Positions 19,085 to 26,979 of a DNA stretch of 64,000 nt are shown in pieces. Under the pieces are notes generated by a model that worked only from the letters and a program-made list of their open reading frames with translations, made no database searches and was not told the DNA's origin. A program made the translations under genes and the position numbers. Every line of letters begins with the position of its first letter. Within the stretch, counting starts at the first letter, position 1. This DNA is from an uncultured Muribaculaceae bacterium (GTDB taxonomy: Bacteria; Bacteroidota; Bacteroidia; Bacteroidales; Muribaculaceae), in assembly GCA_944321875.1 (NCBI GenBank), contig CALUMX010000008.1, positions 36,404 through 100,403 of the forward strand. The letters run 5' to 3'.

Positions 19085-20632
19085 TTATTTCTTCTTCGTC
19101 TTAGCATTCCATTCCTTAGCCCCCTGCGCCTTCAGCCGTTCGGTAGCAGCCTTTGCAGCTTGCTCAGCCTTCAACTCATCGGCAGGAGCGGCAAAAGCAT
19201 GACGGAATCCCTTCACATCGCTCCAATGTCCCCGGGTAAAGTCGGGGAACGCAACAGGCGCACACCCGTTATCCATCGACAAAGCTCCGAGCTCTGCCAA
19301 TGCACACCACTCTGCCATGTCGTAAACATCCATATCCAGAGGCAATCCATTCTGCAGACAGTAAACCAACCGTGCGTCCATAATGAAATCCATGCCTCCA
19401 TGGCCGCCTACTTCTTTCGCCATCTCTCCATATTTCTTCAAAATCGGATGACGGTATTTATCCTCCAACGCTTTAGCCTCCTTCTCAGCCAGGAATGTAT
19501 GAGTTGACAAGTTATCCACTTCCGGCACAATTCCCGCAGCCTCTATCTGTTCGGCTTCAACGGCATAACCCTCTATAGGATATTTATTGGCAAAACCACG
19601 GGTGCCGGTCAATTGATACAACCGATTGTACGGCTGCGGACTCATTACGTTGTGCTGTATCTCAATCACCTTTCCGTTTTCCGTGCGAATCAACGTCGTC
19701 GTATGGTCACCATTACGGAATTCACCACAAGGTTCTCCCGTAGCTTTCTCCACCAGCTCCTTGCCATGCACGGATTTTGTATCCATAGCCACAAGAGTTA
19801 CCATTCTGTCGCCACGATGTATGTCCAATGCCTGCGCAACCGGGCCCAGTCCGTGTGTGGCATAAACGTCACCCCTATTCTCCTTATTATAACGCAAACG
19901 CCATCCTAACTTGTCGTCCGCTCCGTTTTTCCAATAATACGGCCAGAACTCATCCAGATTATGAATATAAGCACCCTGTGCCCTGATAATCTCGCCAAAT
20001 ACGCCGTGCTGTGCCATGTTGAGCGCATTCATCTCAAACCAGTCATAACAACAGTTTTCCAAAATCATACAGTGTCTGCGCATCCGCTCACTCAGATTAA
20101 TCAACTCCCAGCACTGCTCCAGATTCATGGCAGAAGGCACCTCAATAGCCACATTCTTTCCATGCTCCAGCGCATATTTGGCAACCGGGAAATGATGGTC
20201 CCAATCCGTAGCAATATAAACCAAATCTATATCATCTCTTTCACAAAGAGCCTTGTAACCCTCCGGTCCCGAATAGACCGAAGCCGAAGGAAGGCTCGCC
20301 TTACGGAGATATTCCTGACAAGCATCCGCACGCTCTTTCTCATAGTCGCACAAAGCCACAATTTGCGTACCGGGGATGTAAGTAAAACGCTCCACCGCTC
20401 CAGGCCCCCGCATACCAAGTCCTACAAAGCCTACTCTGACAACCTCCATTTTAGGAACCGTCAGACCCAACGCATGCTGCTGCCCTTCGGGTCGCTGCGG
20501 CACATCAATTACAATAGTACCTTTTTCCCAGTGCCAAACAGTCGAAGCCGACAACGACTGAGCCATCATTTGCCCAGCCGATAATGCCATAGCCAATACC
20601 GCACCCCAAATTATTGATTTCATTTTTCTCAT
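19085..20632 (-). CDS. Secreted Gfo/Idh/MocA oxidoreductase, GH109 (alpha-N-acetylgalactosaminidase)-like
   Basis: 515 aa. Signal peptide (MKSIIWGAVLAMALSAGQMMAQS), so exported. A Rossmann NAD-binding motif VGFVGLGMRGPG lies at about residues 67-78, followed by IVALCDYE. EHGKNVAIEVPSAM gives the conserved EVP region, and ATHGLGPVAQALDIHRGDRM plus NGDHTTTLIRTENGK are typical of family GH109. GH109 enzymes remove terminal alpha-GalNAc (blood group A, mucin glycans) by a redox mechanism with bound NAD. The C-terminal tail is Lys/Ala-rich. A single gene with its own promoter and terminator, not in a visible glycan-use cluster. Function on GalNAc is by family; related GH179-type enzymes are an alternative. 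Confidence 0.85.
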   Translation of the reverse strand: MRKMKSIIWGAVLAMALSAGQMMAQSLSASTVWHWEKGTIVIDVPQRPEGQQHALGLTVPKMEVVRVGFVGLGMRGPGAVERFTYIPGTQIVALCDYEKERADACQEYLRKASLPSASVYSGPEGYKALCERDDIDLVYIATDWDHHFPVAKYALEHGKNVAIEVPSAMNLEQCWELINLSERMRRHCMILENCCYDWFEMNALNMAQHGVFGEIIRAQGAYIHNLDEFWPYYWKNGADDKLGWRLRYNKENRGDVYATHGLGPVAQALDIHRGDRMVTLVAMDTKSVHGKELVEKATGEPCGEFRNGDHTTTLIRTENGKVIEIQHNVMSPQPYNRLYQLTGTRGFANKYPIEGYAVEAEQIEAAGIVPEVDNLSTHTFLAEKEAKALEDKYRHPILKKYGEMAKEVGGHGGMDFIMDARLVYCLQNGLPLDMDVYDMAEWCALAELGALSMDNGCAPVAFPDFTRGHWSDVKGFRHAFAAPADELKAEQAAKAATERLKAQGAKEWNAKTKKK

Positions 20633-20666
20633 TTGAATTATATTTTGAATTAATACCTTCTATTGA

Positions 20667-20698
20667 CAAAGATAGTGCAAGGAGAGCGCAGAGGCAAA
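20667..20698 (-). promoter_or_regulatory. Promoter of the GH109-like gene with recurrent extended motif
   Basis: Minus strand: -33 TTTG (20698-20695), 20-nt spacer, -7 TATCTTTG (20674-20667). The spacer shares GCGC-N(5-6)-TTGCACTA with two other minus-strand promoters of the window. Confidence 0.75.
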
Positions 20699-20864
20699 GG
20701 AAAACGAAGTTTTCAACTTTGACGACGCAGAAATGAAAGAGATATTGGACTAAACATACAAAAGAAAGCAGAAATACAATGTTTCTCACAGAAATAAAAA
20801 ACGACCTTCGGCTTAAGCGCAGAAAGTCGACAGTAAAAGCGACAGTATTCCCTATGGGGAGGGA

Positions 20865-20896
20865 ACAAAAAAAGGAAGCTCAATTGAACTTCCTTA
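20865..20896 (-). terminator. Terminator of the initiator tRNA gene (minus strand)
   Basis: Minus strand: AAGGAAGT...GCTTCCTT hairpin followed by TTTTTGTT, directly after the tRNA 3' end. Confidence 0.75.
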
Positions 20897-20901
20897 CTTA
20901 G

Positions 20902-20973
<72 letters not shown>

Positions 20974-20988
20974 TTGTGATTACGTGTG

Positions 20989-21019
20989 CAAAGGTAGAGC
21001 ATTTTTTTATATCTGCAAA
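20989..21019 (-). promoter_or_regulatory. Promoter of the initiator tRNA
   Basis: Minus strand: TTTTG at 21020-21016, 19-nt spacer, TACCTTTG at 20996-20989; transcript start about 8 nt before the tRNA. Confidence 0.75.
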
Positions 21020-21306
21020 ATTTTTTCCATCTTTTTTTGAAGAAATTTTTCATATTTTTCATAACTATCTGATTTATAATAATATAAAAATAAAACTTTT
21101 TTGAGTATTTTCTTTGGTTCCTTCCTGATATGCTCCCGTTTCTGTTTTCAAGGCCAATTCATACAATAAAGGTCCCTTCTCAACTCCAGAAAGTCCCCTT
21201 ATTTTCCCGACTCTCCGACATCTGCACATTTGTTGACAAAACGAGTGGTCTGGAACACTAATTTTTGCCATAATTTTTGCCATAATGAAATAATATGCTT
21301 AAATTC
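21020..21306. other. Intergenic A/T-rich region without a supported gene; tandem 12-nt repeat
   Basis: A 69-codon minus-strand open frame (21074-21283) has no recognisable family. Two perfect tandem copies of AATTTTTGCCAT sit at 21260-21271 and 21272-21283. Nothing else is seen. Confidence 0.5.
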
Positions 21307-21329
21307 GCACATTATTTACGAATTTGTGC
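21307..21329. promoter_or_regulatory. Inverted repeat upstream of tetR, candidate operator
   Basis: GCACA at 21307-21311 and TGTGC at 21325-21329 (13-nt centre), 24 nt before the tetR ATG. The size and place suit an auto-regulatory TetR site; short arms make this tentative. Confidence 0.35.
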
Positions 21330-21352
21330 AATACAGAAACGACAAATAAGGT

Positions 21353-21931
21353 ATGCTGAAAACAAGAGAAAAATTAATAGACATTGCCCGTCAGCTCTTT
21401 GCCCTCAAAGGTATTGAGAATACGACAATGAATGACATTGCCACAGCAGCCGAAAAAGGCCGGCGAACTGTATATACATATTTCAAAAATAAAAAAGACA
21501 TCTACAATGCCGTCATCGAATCGGAGAGCGACATCGTATTTGCCAAGCTCAACGATATCGCCAACCAACCGCTTCCTCCCGACAAGAAATTGATGGAGTT
21601 TATTTTCCAGCGGTTTGATGCGATGAAAGATCTCGTCATGCGCAACGGCTCTCTGCGCGCCGGCTTCTTCCGCGACATCAGAAAAGTGGAAAGAGCACGG
21701 AAAGCCACCAGCCCCAAAGAAACCCGAATTTTACAAAAAATCCTCCAGGAAGGAGTCGATGCGGGCGTGTTTCGTATCAAGCATGTGGATAAAACCGCAA
21801 TGGTAATGCTTCTCTGCCTCCAAGGTCTGGACGTTCCCTATATTCGGGACAACTTCGCAGAGTTCGGCATTGAGAAAAATAAACTTAGAGACTATTTGAA
21901 CGATTTTATTTTATACGGAATAAAGCAATAA
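21353..21931 (+). CDS. TetR/AcrR family transcriptional regulator
   Basis: 192 aa. N-terminal TetR helix-turn-helix at about residues 5-50 (EKLIDIARQLFALKGIENTT, NDIATAAEKGRRTVYTYFKN). The C-terminal ligand-binding part is helical and not informative. It lies 12 nt before a KAS III-like gene and then fabG, so it probably regulates a fatty-acid-type operon and senses an acyl compound (inference from context, as for other TetR regulators of lipid genes). Confidence 0.92.
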   Translation: MLKTREKLIDIARQLFALKGIENTTMNDIATAAEKGRRTVYTYFKNKKDIYNAVIESESDIVFAKLNDIANQPLPPDKKLMEFIFQRFDAMKDLVMRNGSLRAGFFRDIRKVERARKATSPKETRILQKILQEGVDAGVFRIKHVDKTAMVMLLCLQGLDVPYIRDNFAEFGIEKNKLRDYLNDFILYGIKQ

Positions 21932-21943
21932 TACACATCTACT

Positions 21944-22888
21944 ATGTATATCAACTCAACAGGATTCTACATCCCAACAGAAAGAGTCGGGAACGACCAC
22001 TTTCTTAATCTAAACGGATTGACCGACGAATGGATTTTGCAGCGTACAGGCATTCGCACCCGCTCAAAAGCAGGTGCCGACGAAGGCCATGACTCAATGG
22101 GCTTGAACGCCATTGAAGACGCTATCAAACATCTTCCCTACGCCGCTTCGGATGTCGACCTCGTTGTATCTGCCGCCTACGCTCCCTACGACACGGTAGC
22201 TACGCTTGCCCACGTTGCTCAGCGTAAATACAACATGGTAAACGCCAAAGCTGTCTATGCATCGGCCGCCTGCTCTTCTTTTGTCAACGGCCTTGAAATC
22301 ATCGAAGGATACTTCGCCATGGGAAAAGCAACGAAGGCTCTCCTCGTTTGCTCAGAACACAACACTTATTACGCTAACGAAACAGACAAAGTCTGTGGTC
22401 ACCTTTGGGGTGACGCCGCAGTCGCTTTCTTCGTATCAAAAGAACGCATGAGCGACAACGACTACACCATCAAGACTATCTACACCCACGGACTCGGACA
22501 TATCGGCAAAGGCCCGCAAGGCGTGCGCCTGCGCCCAAGAGAAGACGGAATCGCCATGCCTGACGGACGCGACGTCTTCATGCACGCATGCAAATATCTG
22601 ACTTCCTCGTTGCACGAGGTATGCGCTGCCAACGACATGAAGGTGGAAGACCTTGACTACATCATCTGCCATCAGGCCAACATGCGCATCGTTGCCAATG
22701 TTGCACATCAGTTAAAGATGGACAATTCCCACTTCCTGAACAACATTGAGGAATTAGGCAACACCGGCTCTGCCAGCAGCGCCCTTGTCTTTGCACAAAA
22801 CACAGACAAGTTCCAGAAAGGTCAGCATGTAGCTCTCTCCGTATTCGGTGGAGGCTATTCCTGCGGTGCATTCTTAGTTGAAATCTAA
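21944..22888 (+). CDS. 3-oxoacyl-ACP synthase III-like ketosynthase (FabH family)
   Basis: 314 aa. Thiolase-fold condensing enzyme. The catalytic triad of KAS III is visible: Cys110 in ASAACSSF, His243 in CHQANMR and Asn273 in LGNTGSAS. The N-terminus YINSTGFYIPTERV and WILQRTGIRTR are typical of FabH. It joins a short acyl-CoA to malonyl-ACP. The glycine-rich C-terminal VFGGGYSCGAFLVEI closes the active site. It sits between a TetR regulator and fabG. Whether it is the main housekeeping FabH or a specialised paralogue cannot be told here; the regulator argues for a specialised or adaptive role. Confidence 0.9.
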   Translation: MYINSTGFYIPTERVGNDHFLNLNGLTDEWILQRTGIRTRSKAGADEGHDSMGLNAIEDAIKHLPYAASDVDLVVSAAYAPYDTVATLAHVAQRKYNMVNAKAVYASAACSSFVNGLEIIEGYFAMGKATKALLVCSEHNTYYANETDKVCGHLWGDAAVAFFVSKERMSDNDYTIKTIYTHGLGHIGKGPQGVRLRPREDGIAMPDGRDVFMHACKYLTSSLHEVCAANDMKVEDLDYIICHQANMRIVANVAHQLKMDNSHFLNNIEELGNTGSASSALVFAQNTDKFQKGQHVALSVFGGGYSCGAFLVEI

Positions 22889-22907
22889 CGCATTAATTTA
22901 TTATATT

Positions 22908-23654
22908 ATGAAATTATTAGAAGGTAAAGTTGCGTTGATCACAGGCGCAGCTCGCGGTATTGGAAAAGCAATTGCATTGAAATATGCAGCTCAAGGATGT
23001 GATATTGCATTCACCGACCTCGTAATCGATGAAAACGGAAAGAAAACTGAAGAAGAAATTGCTGCTTTCGGCGTAAAGGTAAAGGGTTATGCCTCCAACG
23101 CAGCTGACTTCGAAGCATGCCATAACGTTGTTGCTGAAATCGTGAAAGACTTCGGTCACCTCGACATCCTCGTCAACAACGCAGGTATTACAAAAGACGG
23201 ATTGATGATGCGTATGTCTGAAGGACAATGGGATGCAGTCATCGGCGTCAACCTGAAATCAGCCTTCAACTTCATTCATGCCGTAACTCCGGTCATGATG
23301 CGTCAACGCAGCGGAAGCATCATCAACATGGCTTCTGTAGTCGGCGTACACGGAAATGCAGGACAATGCAACTACTCTGCTTCCAAGGCAGGTATGATTG
23401 GTTTGGCAAAGTCTATCGCACAGGAATTGGGTTCTCGCGGCGTTCGTGCCAACGCTATCGCTCCGGGCTTCATCATTACCGATATGACAGCTCAACTTTC
23501 TGAGGAAATCAGAAAGGAATGGTGCAACAAGATTCCATTGAGAAGAGGTGGTACTCCGGAAGATGTTGCCGACATCGCCGTATTCCTTGGCTCTGACATG
23601 TCATCTTACGTTACAGGTCAGGTTATCCAAGTAGATGGCGGTATGAACATGTAA
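22908..23654 (+). CDS. fabG: 3-oxoacyl-ACP reductase FabG
   Basis: 248 aa from the ATG at 22908 (MKLLEGKVALITGAARGIG); the frame opens earlier but overlaps the preceding gene. Short-chain dehydrogenase: cofactor loop TGAARGIG at 12-19, NNAG near 90, catalytic Tyr156 and Lys160 in YSASK, and a Ser in IINMASVVG. It ends YVTGQVIQVDGGMNM as FabG does. Reduces 3-oxoacyl-ACP with NADPH, the step after the ketosynthase encoded immediately upstream. It lies 19 nt downstream of that gene and is followed by a terminator, so tetR-KAS III-fabG forms one unit. Confidence 0.95.
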   Translation: MKLLEGKVALITGAARGIGKAIALKYAAQGCDIAFTDLVIDENGKKTEEEIAAFGVKVKGYASNAADFEACHNVVAEIVKDFGHLDILVNNAGITKDGLMMRMSEGQWDAVIGVNLKSAFNFIHAVTPVMMRQRSGSIINMASVVGVHGNAGQCNYSASKAGMIGLAKSIAQELGSRGVRANAIAPGFIITDMTAQLSEEIRKEWCNKIPLRRGGTPEDVADIAVFLGSDMSSYVTGQVIQVDGGMNM

Positions 23655-23676
23655 TAAAACATGGTTTCACCATAAC

Positions 23677-23712
23677 AAAGGCCGATGAATCTAACCGTTC
23701 ATCGGCCTTTTT
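23677..23712 (+). terminator. Terminator after fabG
   Basis: 13-bp stem AAAGGCCGATGAA/TTCATCGGCCTTT, 8-nt loop, T run. Confidence 0.93.
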
Positions 23713-23753
23713 ACTATGTTTTTATGTTTTTAACAAGCACTTTGTTTTTGGAA

Positions 23754-23784
23754 TTTGTCATTTTATCTATTTTCACTAACTTTG
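23754..23784 (+). promoter_or_regulatory. Promoter of the nrnA-glmM operon
   Basis: TTTG at 23754-23757, 19-nt spacer, TAACTTTG at 23777-23784; 24 nt before the nrnA ATG. Confidence 0.8.
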
Positions 23785-23808
23785 TAGCTTAAATAAAAAG
23801 AATAACCA

Positions 23809-24828
23809 ATGATAGAGAACACAATAGACCCGGTACTGATTGACGGCTTCAAAAAAGCGGTTGAAAACTGCAAAAAAGCCGTTGTTACCTGCCACATATC
23901 ACCTGACGGAGACGCCATCGGCTCCAACCTCGCCCTTGCCCTGCTGTTGCAGAATCTGGGAAAGGAGGCAACCGTCATCACTCCTGACGATGCTCCGGAA
24001 GACATGGCTTTCCTTTCCGGATACGACTCCATCATCTCGTATAAGCAACGACCGGAAGATGCCGACCGCATTATCAACGAAGCAGACACGATATTCTGTC
24101 TTGACTTCAACGGAATCAAACGCGTCGGCGCCATGGGTGATACGCTCCGAAACGCAAAAGCCTACAAAGTAATGGTTGACCACCATCTTTATCCGGAAGA
24201 CTTCTGCAACATCGTCATTTCCATGCCGGTAATGACATCCACCTGCGAATTACTCTATCGGATAATCATGCAGTCCGGACATTCCGAACTGATTACACTC
24301 CCCGTTGCGGAAGGTATTTATACCGGCATGATGACCGACACCGGCAACTTCTCCTATAATTCCAACAAAGCCAGCCTCTATACTATCGTGGCCGACCTTG
24401 TCGAACGCGGTGTCAACAAGGATAGAATCCACAAACTGACCATTGGCACCAGCCCTGAAAACCGGCTGCGTCTTAACGGATATGCCCTGGCTGAAAAAAT
24501 GACTCTCTATCCGGAACACAAAGCCTCTCTCATCATCCTCACCAAGGAGGACCTTGACCGCTTCAACTATCAGGTTGGCGACACGGAGGCATTGGCAAAC
24601 ATGCCGCTGGCTATTCCAACGGTCATCTGGTCAACATTCATGCGCCAAGAAAAGAATTACGTCAAAATATCCATGCGCTCCGAAGGCGACTTTGCAGTCA
24701 ACATACTCTGCACCAAATATTTCAACGGAGGCGGACACGCCAACGCTGCCGGTGGCGAGTTCAAGGGCACCATGGAAGAAGCAATCAAGACCTATTTCCA
24801 AATTTTCGAAGACTTCAAACAACAATAA
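23809..24828 (+). CDS. nrnA: DHH family phosphoesterase, NrnA-like (oligoribonuclease/pAp phosphatase)
   Basis: 339 aa. DHH domain with SPDGDAIGS (Asp33, Asp35) and DHH at 124-126 for two metals, followed by a DHHA1 domain ending GGGHANAAGG near 307-316. NrnA enzymes trim 2-5 nt RNA fragments and dephosphorylate 3'-phosphoadenosine 5'-phosphate in the cytoplasm; this supports RNA turnover where no Orn protein exists. It heads a compact unit with a DUF4827-like lipoprotein (12-nt gap) and glmM. Confidence 0.9.
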   Translation: MIENTIDPVLIDGFKKAVENCKKAVVTCHISPDGDAIGSNLALALLLQNLGKEATVITPDDAPEDMAFLSGYDSIISYKQRPEDADRIINEADTIFCLDFNGIKRVGAMGDTLRNAKAYKVMVDHHLYPEDFCNIVISMPVMTSTCELLYRIIMQSGHSELITLPVAEGIYTGMMTDTGNFSYNSNKASLYTIVADLVERGVNKDRIHKLTIGTSPENRLRLNGYALAEKMTLYPEHKASLIILTKEDLDRFNYQVGDTEALANMPLAIPTVIWSTFMRQEKNYVKISMRSEGDFAVNILCTKYFNGGGHANAAGGEFKGTMEEAIKTYFQIFEDFKQQ

Positions 24829-24840
24829 AAAAATAGCGTT

Positions 24841-25410
24841 ATGAAACTGAAAAATATAATCTGGCTTTTATTACCTACATTCATGACATTAGTTAGTTGT
24901 GAGGATGTAAGAAGCTATACCGAATTACTCCGTGATGAGGAGAAAGCCATCAACTCTTTCCTCGCTTTCCAGCATGTCATCACGACCATTCCTGCCGATA
25001 CCGTTTTCCAGGAGGGCCCGAATGCACCTTATTACCAGTTGGATGAGGAAGGCAACGTCTACATGCAGGTACTGAAAAGCGGAGACCGCAAAAACAACAA
25101 GGCGGAAGATGGACAAACCATCTATTTCCGCTACGGACGCATCAACCTCATACGCTACAGCCAAGGGGCTGAAGACACTCCGGAAGGTAACTACGGAGAT
25201 ATTAGCGACATGAGCTGCTATTTCAAATTCTACTCCTACCAGTCATCATCGTCTTATGATTATGGCTACGGCTTACAATTGCCGCTCTCATATCTCGGTA
25301 TCGACTGCGAGGTAAACTTAGTAATCAAGAGCCAATGGGGACCAAACAGTGAAATATCCAACGTAATCCCCTATCTTTACAACGTCCGTTACTTCCCAAG
25401 TAAGAACTAA
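24841..25410 (+). CDS. DUF4827-like lipoprotein
   Basis: 189 aa. Lipoprotein signal (MKLKNIIWLLLPTFMTLVSC with the lipid-carrying Cys at residue 20). The rest resembles a shortened FKBP-like domain (DGQTIYFRYGRINLIRY, CYFKFYSYQSSSSYDYGYGL, LPLSYLGIDCEVNLVI). I recall this as the DUF4827 family, restricted to Bacteroidales and commonly next to glmM; the family number is from memory. It is probably anchored in the periplasm or outer membrane. It is cotranscribed with nrnA and glmM, and a role in the envelope is only a guess. Confidence 0.7.
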   Translation: MKLKNIIWLLLPTFMTLVSCEDVRSYTELLRDEEKAINSFLAFQHVITTIPADTVFQEGPNAPYYQLDEEGNVYMQVLKSGDRKNNKAEDGQTIYFRYGRINLIRYSQGAEDTPEGNYGDISDMSCYFKFYSYQSSSSYDYGYGLQLPLSYLGIDCEVNLVIKSQWGPNSEISNVIPYLYNVRYFPSKN

Positions 25411-25440
25411 AAATTACCATAACACCTAACATAAATCAAC

Positions 25441-26832
25441 ATGTCCTTAATCAAATCTATATCAGGAATCCGAGGAACAATCGGTGGATGCAAGGGCGAC
25501 GGACTGAACCCTCTCGACATCGTTAAGTTTACGGCTGCCTATGCCGCTTTTATCAGAAAATCAACGACCAAGACTTCCAATACAATTGTTGTAGGCCGCG
25601 ACGCCCGTCTATCGGGTAAAATGGTGAATGATGTCGTTGTCGGCACATTGACCGGAATGGGATTCGATGTTGTCAACATCGGTCTCGCCACTACTCCGAC
25701 AACCGAACTTGCCGTTGTTGGCGAAAACGCCTGCGGTGGTATCATCATCACGGCTTCCCACAACCCTAAACAATGGAATGCCCTTAAATTGCTCAACGAG
25801 CGAGGTGAATTCCTCTCCGATGCCGAAGGCAAGGAAGTGCTGGCCATTGCAGAAGCTGAATCGTTTGAGTTTGCCGAAGTCGACAACCTCGGCCACGAGT
25901 TTAAAAATGAGACTTACACACGCCGCCACATCGAAAGCGTACTCGCTTTGAAACTTGTTGACGTGGAGGCCATCAAGAAAGCCAACTTCACGGTTGCCGT
26001 AGACGCTGTCAACTCCGTTGGCGGTATCGTAATCCCGCAGCTGTTGCGCGCGCTCGGCGTGAAGAACGTTATTGAGCTCAACTGTGAGGCTACCGGACAT
26101 TTCGCCCACACTCCGGAACCTATTCCGGAAAACCTGACAGGCATTGCCGACCTGCTGAAAACAGGCTGTGCCGACGTAGGTTTCGTGGTTGACCCCGACG
26201 TTGACCGTCTGGCCATCGTTATGGAAAACGGAGAAATGTTTGTCGAGGAATACACACTGGTATCCATCGCCGACTATGTGCTTACCCACACACCGGGAGC
26301 AACCGTCTCCAACCTCTCATCCTCTCGCGCACTCCGCGACGTGACTGAGCGCCACGGATGCAGCTACTCCGCATCGGCTGTAGGCGAGGTAAACGTAGTT
26401 GCAAAAATGAAAGAGACTGGTGCAGTCATCGGCGGTGAAGGAAACGGTGGTGTCATCTATCCGGAAAGCCACTACGGACGCGATGCCCTCGTCGGTGTTG
26501 CGCTCTTCCTCTCTCTTCTTGCCCACAAGGGAAAGAAAGTCAGCGAGCTCAAGAAGGAATATCCTCAATACTGCATCGCAAAGAACAAAGTGGAGCTGAC
26601 TCCTGACATCAATGTGGATGCCATTCTCGAAGCGATGAAAAAGAAGTTCGCCAACGAGAAGATTACCGATATCGACGGCGTAAAGATTGACTTTGCCGAC
26701 TATTGGGTACACCTGCGCAAGAGCAACACTGAGCCGATTATCCGCATCTACTCGGAAGCCAACACAATGGAGCAAGCCGACAAGATTGCAGAAGAAATCA
26801 AGGCTATCATTCTTGAAGTCTGCAGAAAATAA
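25441..26832 (+). CDS. glmM: Phosphoglucosamine mutase
   Basis: 463 aa. Interconverts glucosamine-6-phosphate and glucosamine-1-phosphate for peptidoglycan and LPS. Alpha-D-phosphohexomutase fold: the phosphate-carrying Ser106 in ITASHNPKQWN, metal loop DPDVDRLAI near 245, sugar loop GGEGNGGVIYP near 325 and phosphate-binding loop RKSNTEPIIRIY near 425. The loop NGGVI and N-terminal SLIKSISGIRGTIGG fit the Bacteroidota GlmM type, although phosphomannomutase activity is possible for this group. Third gene of the nrnA unit. Confidence 0.9.
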   Translation: MSLIKSISGIRGTIGGCKGDGLNPLDIVKFTAAYAAFIRKSTTKTSNTIVVGRDARLSGKMVNDVVVGTLTGMGFDVVNIGLATTPTTELAVVGENACGGIIITASHNPKQWNALKLLNERGEFLSDAEGKEVLAIAEAESFEFAEVDNLGHEFKNETYTRRHIESVLALKLVDVEAIKKANFTVAVDAVNSVGGIVIPQLLRALGVKNVIELNCEATGHFAHTPEPIPENLTGIADLLKTGCADVGFVVDPDVDRLAIVMENGEMFVEEYTLVSIADYVLTHTPGATVSNLSSSRALRDVTERHGCSYSASAVGEVNVVAKMKETGAVIGGEGNGGVIYPESHYGRDALVGVALFLSLLAHKGKKVSELKKEYPQYCIAKNKVELTPDINVDAILEAMKKKFANEKITDIDGVKIDFADYWVHLRKSNTEPIIRIYSEANTMEQADKIAEEIKAIILEVCRK

Positions 26833-26860
26833 GCGGGAGCCTTGACGCTCTCTTTCCGAC

Positions 26861-26900
26861 ATACGGCTGTGAACTTTCCCGTTTACAGCCGTATTTTTTC
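26861..26900 (+). terminator. Terminator after glmM
   Basis: Stem ATACGGCTGT/ACAGCCGTAT, 14-nt loop, then TTTTTTC. Confidence 0.85.
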
Positions 26901-26979
26901 ATTCTTTTCCCACTTTTCCTCACGTTCCATATAATTAAGCGGCGATTTTAACGTTTAAGTGATAGTACATTTTGCAACT

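Noticed and set aside
21074..21283. 69-codon minus-strand ORF near the initiator tRNA, considered as an integrase remnant
   Set aside because: No recognisable motif, starts inside a tandem repeat (MAKIMAKI from the repeat itself), and no attachment-site duplication of the tRNA end was seen.
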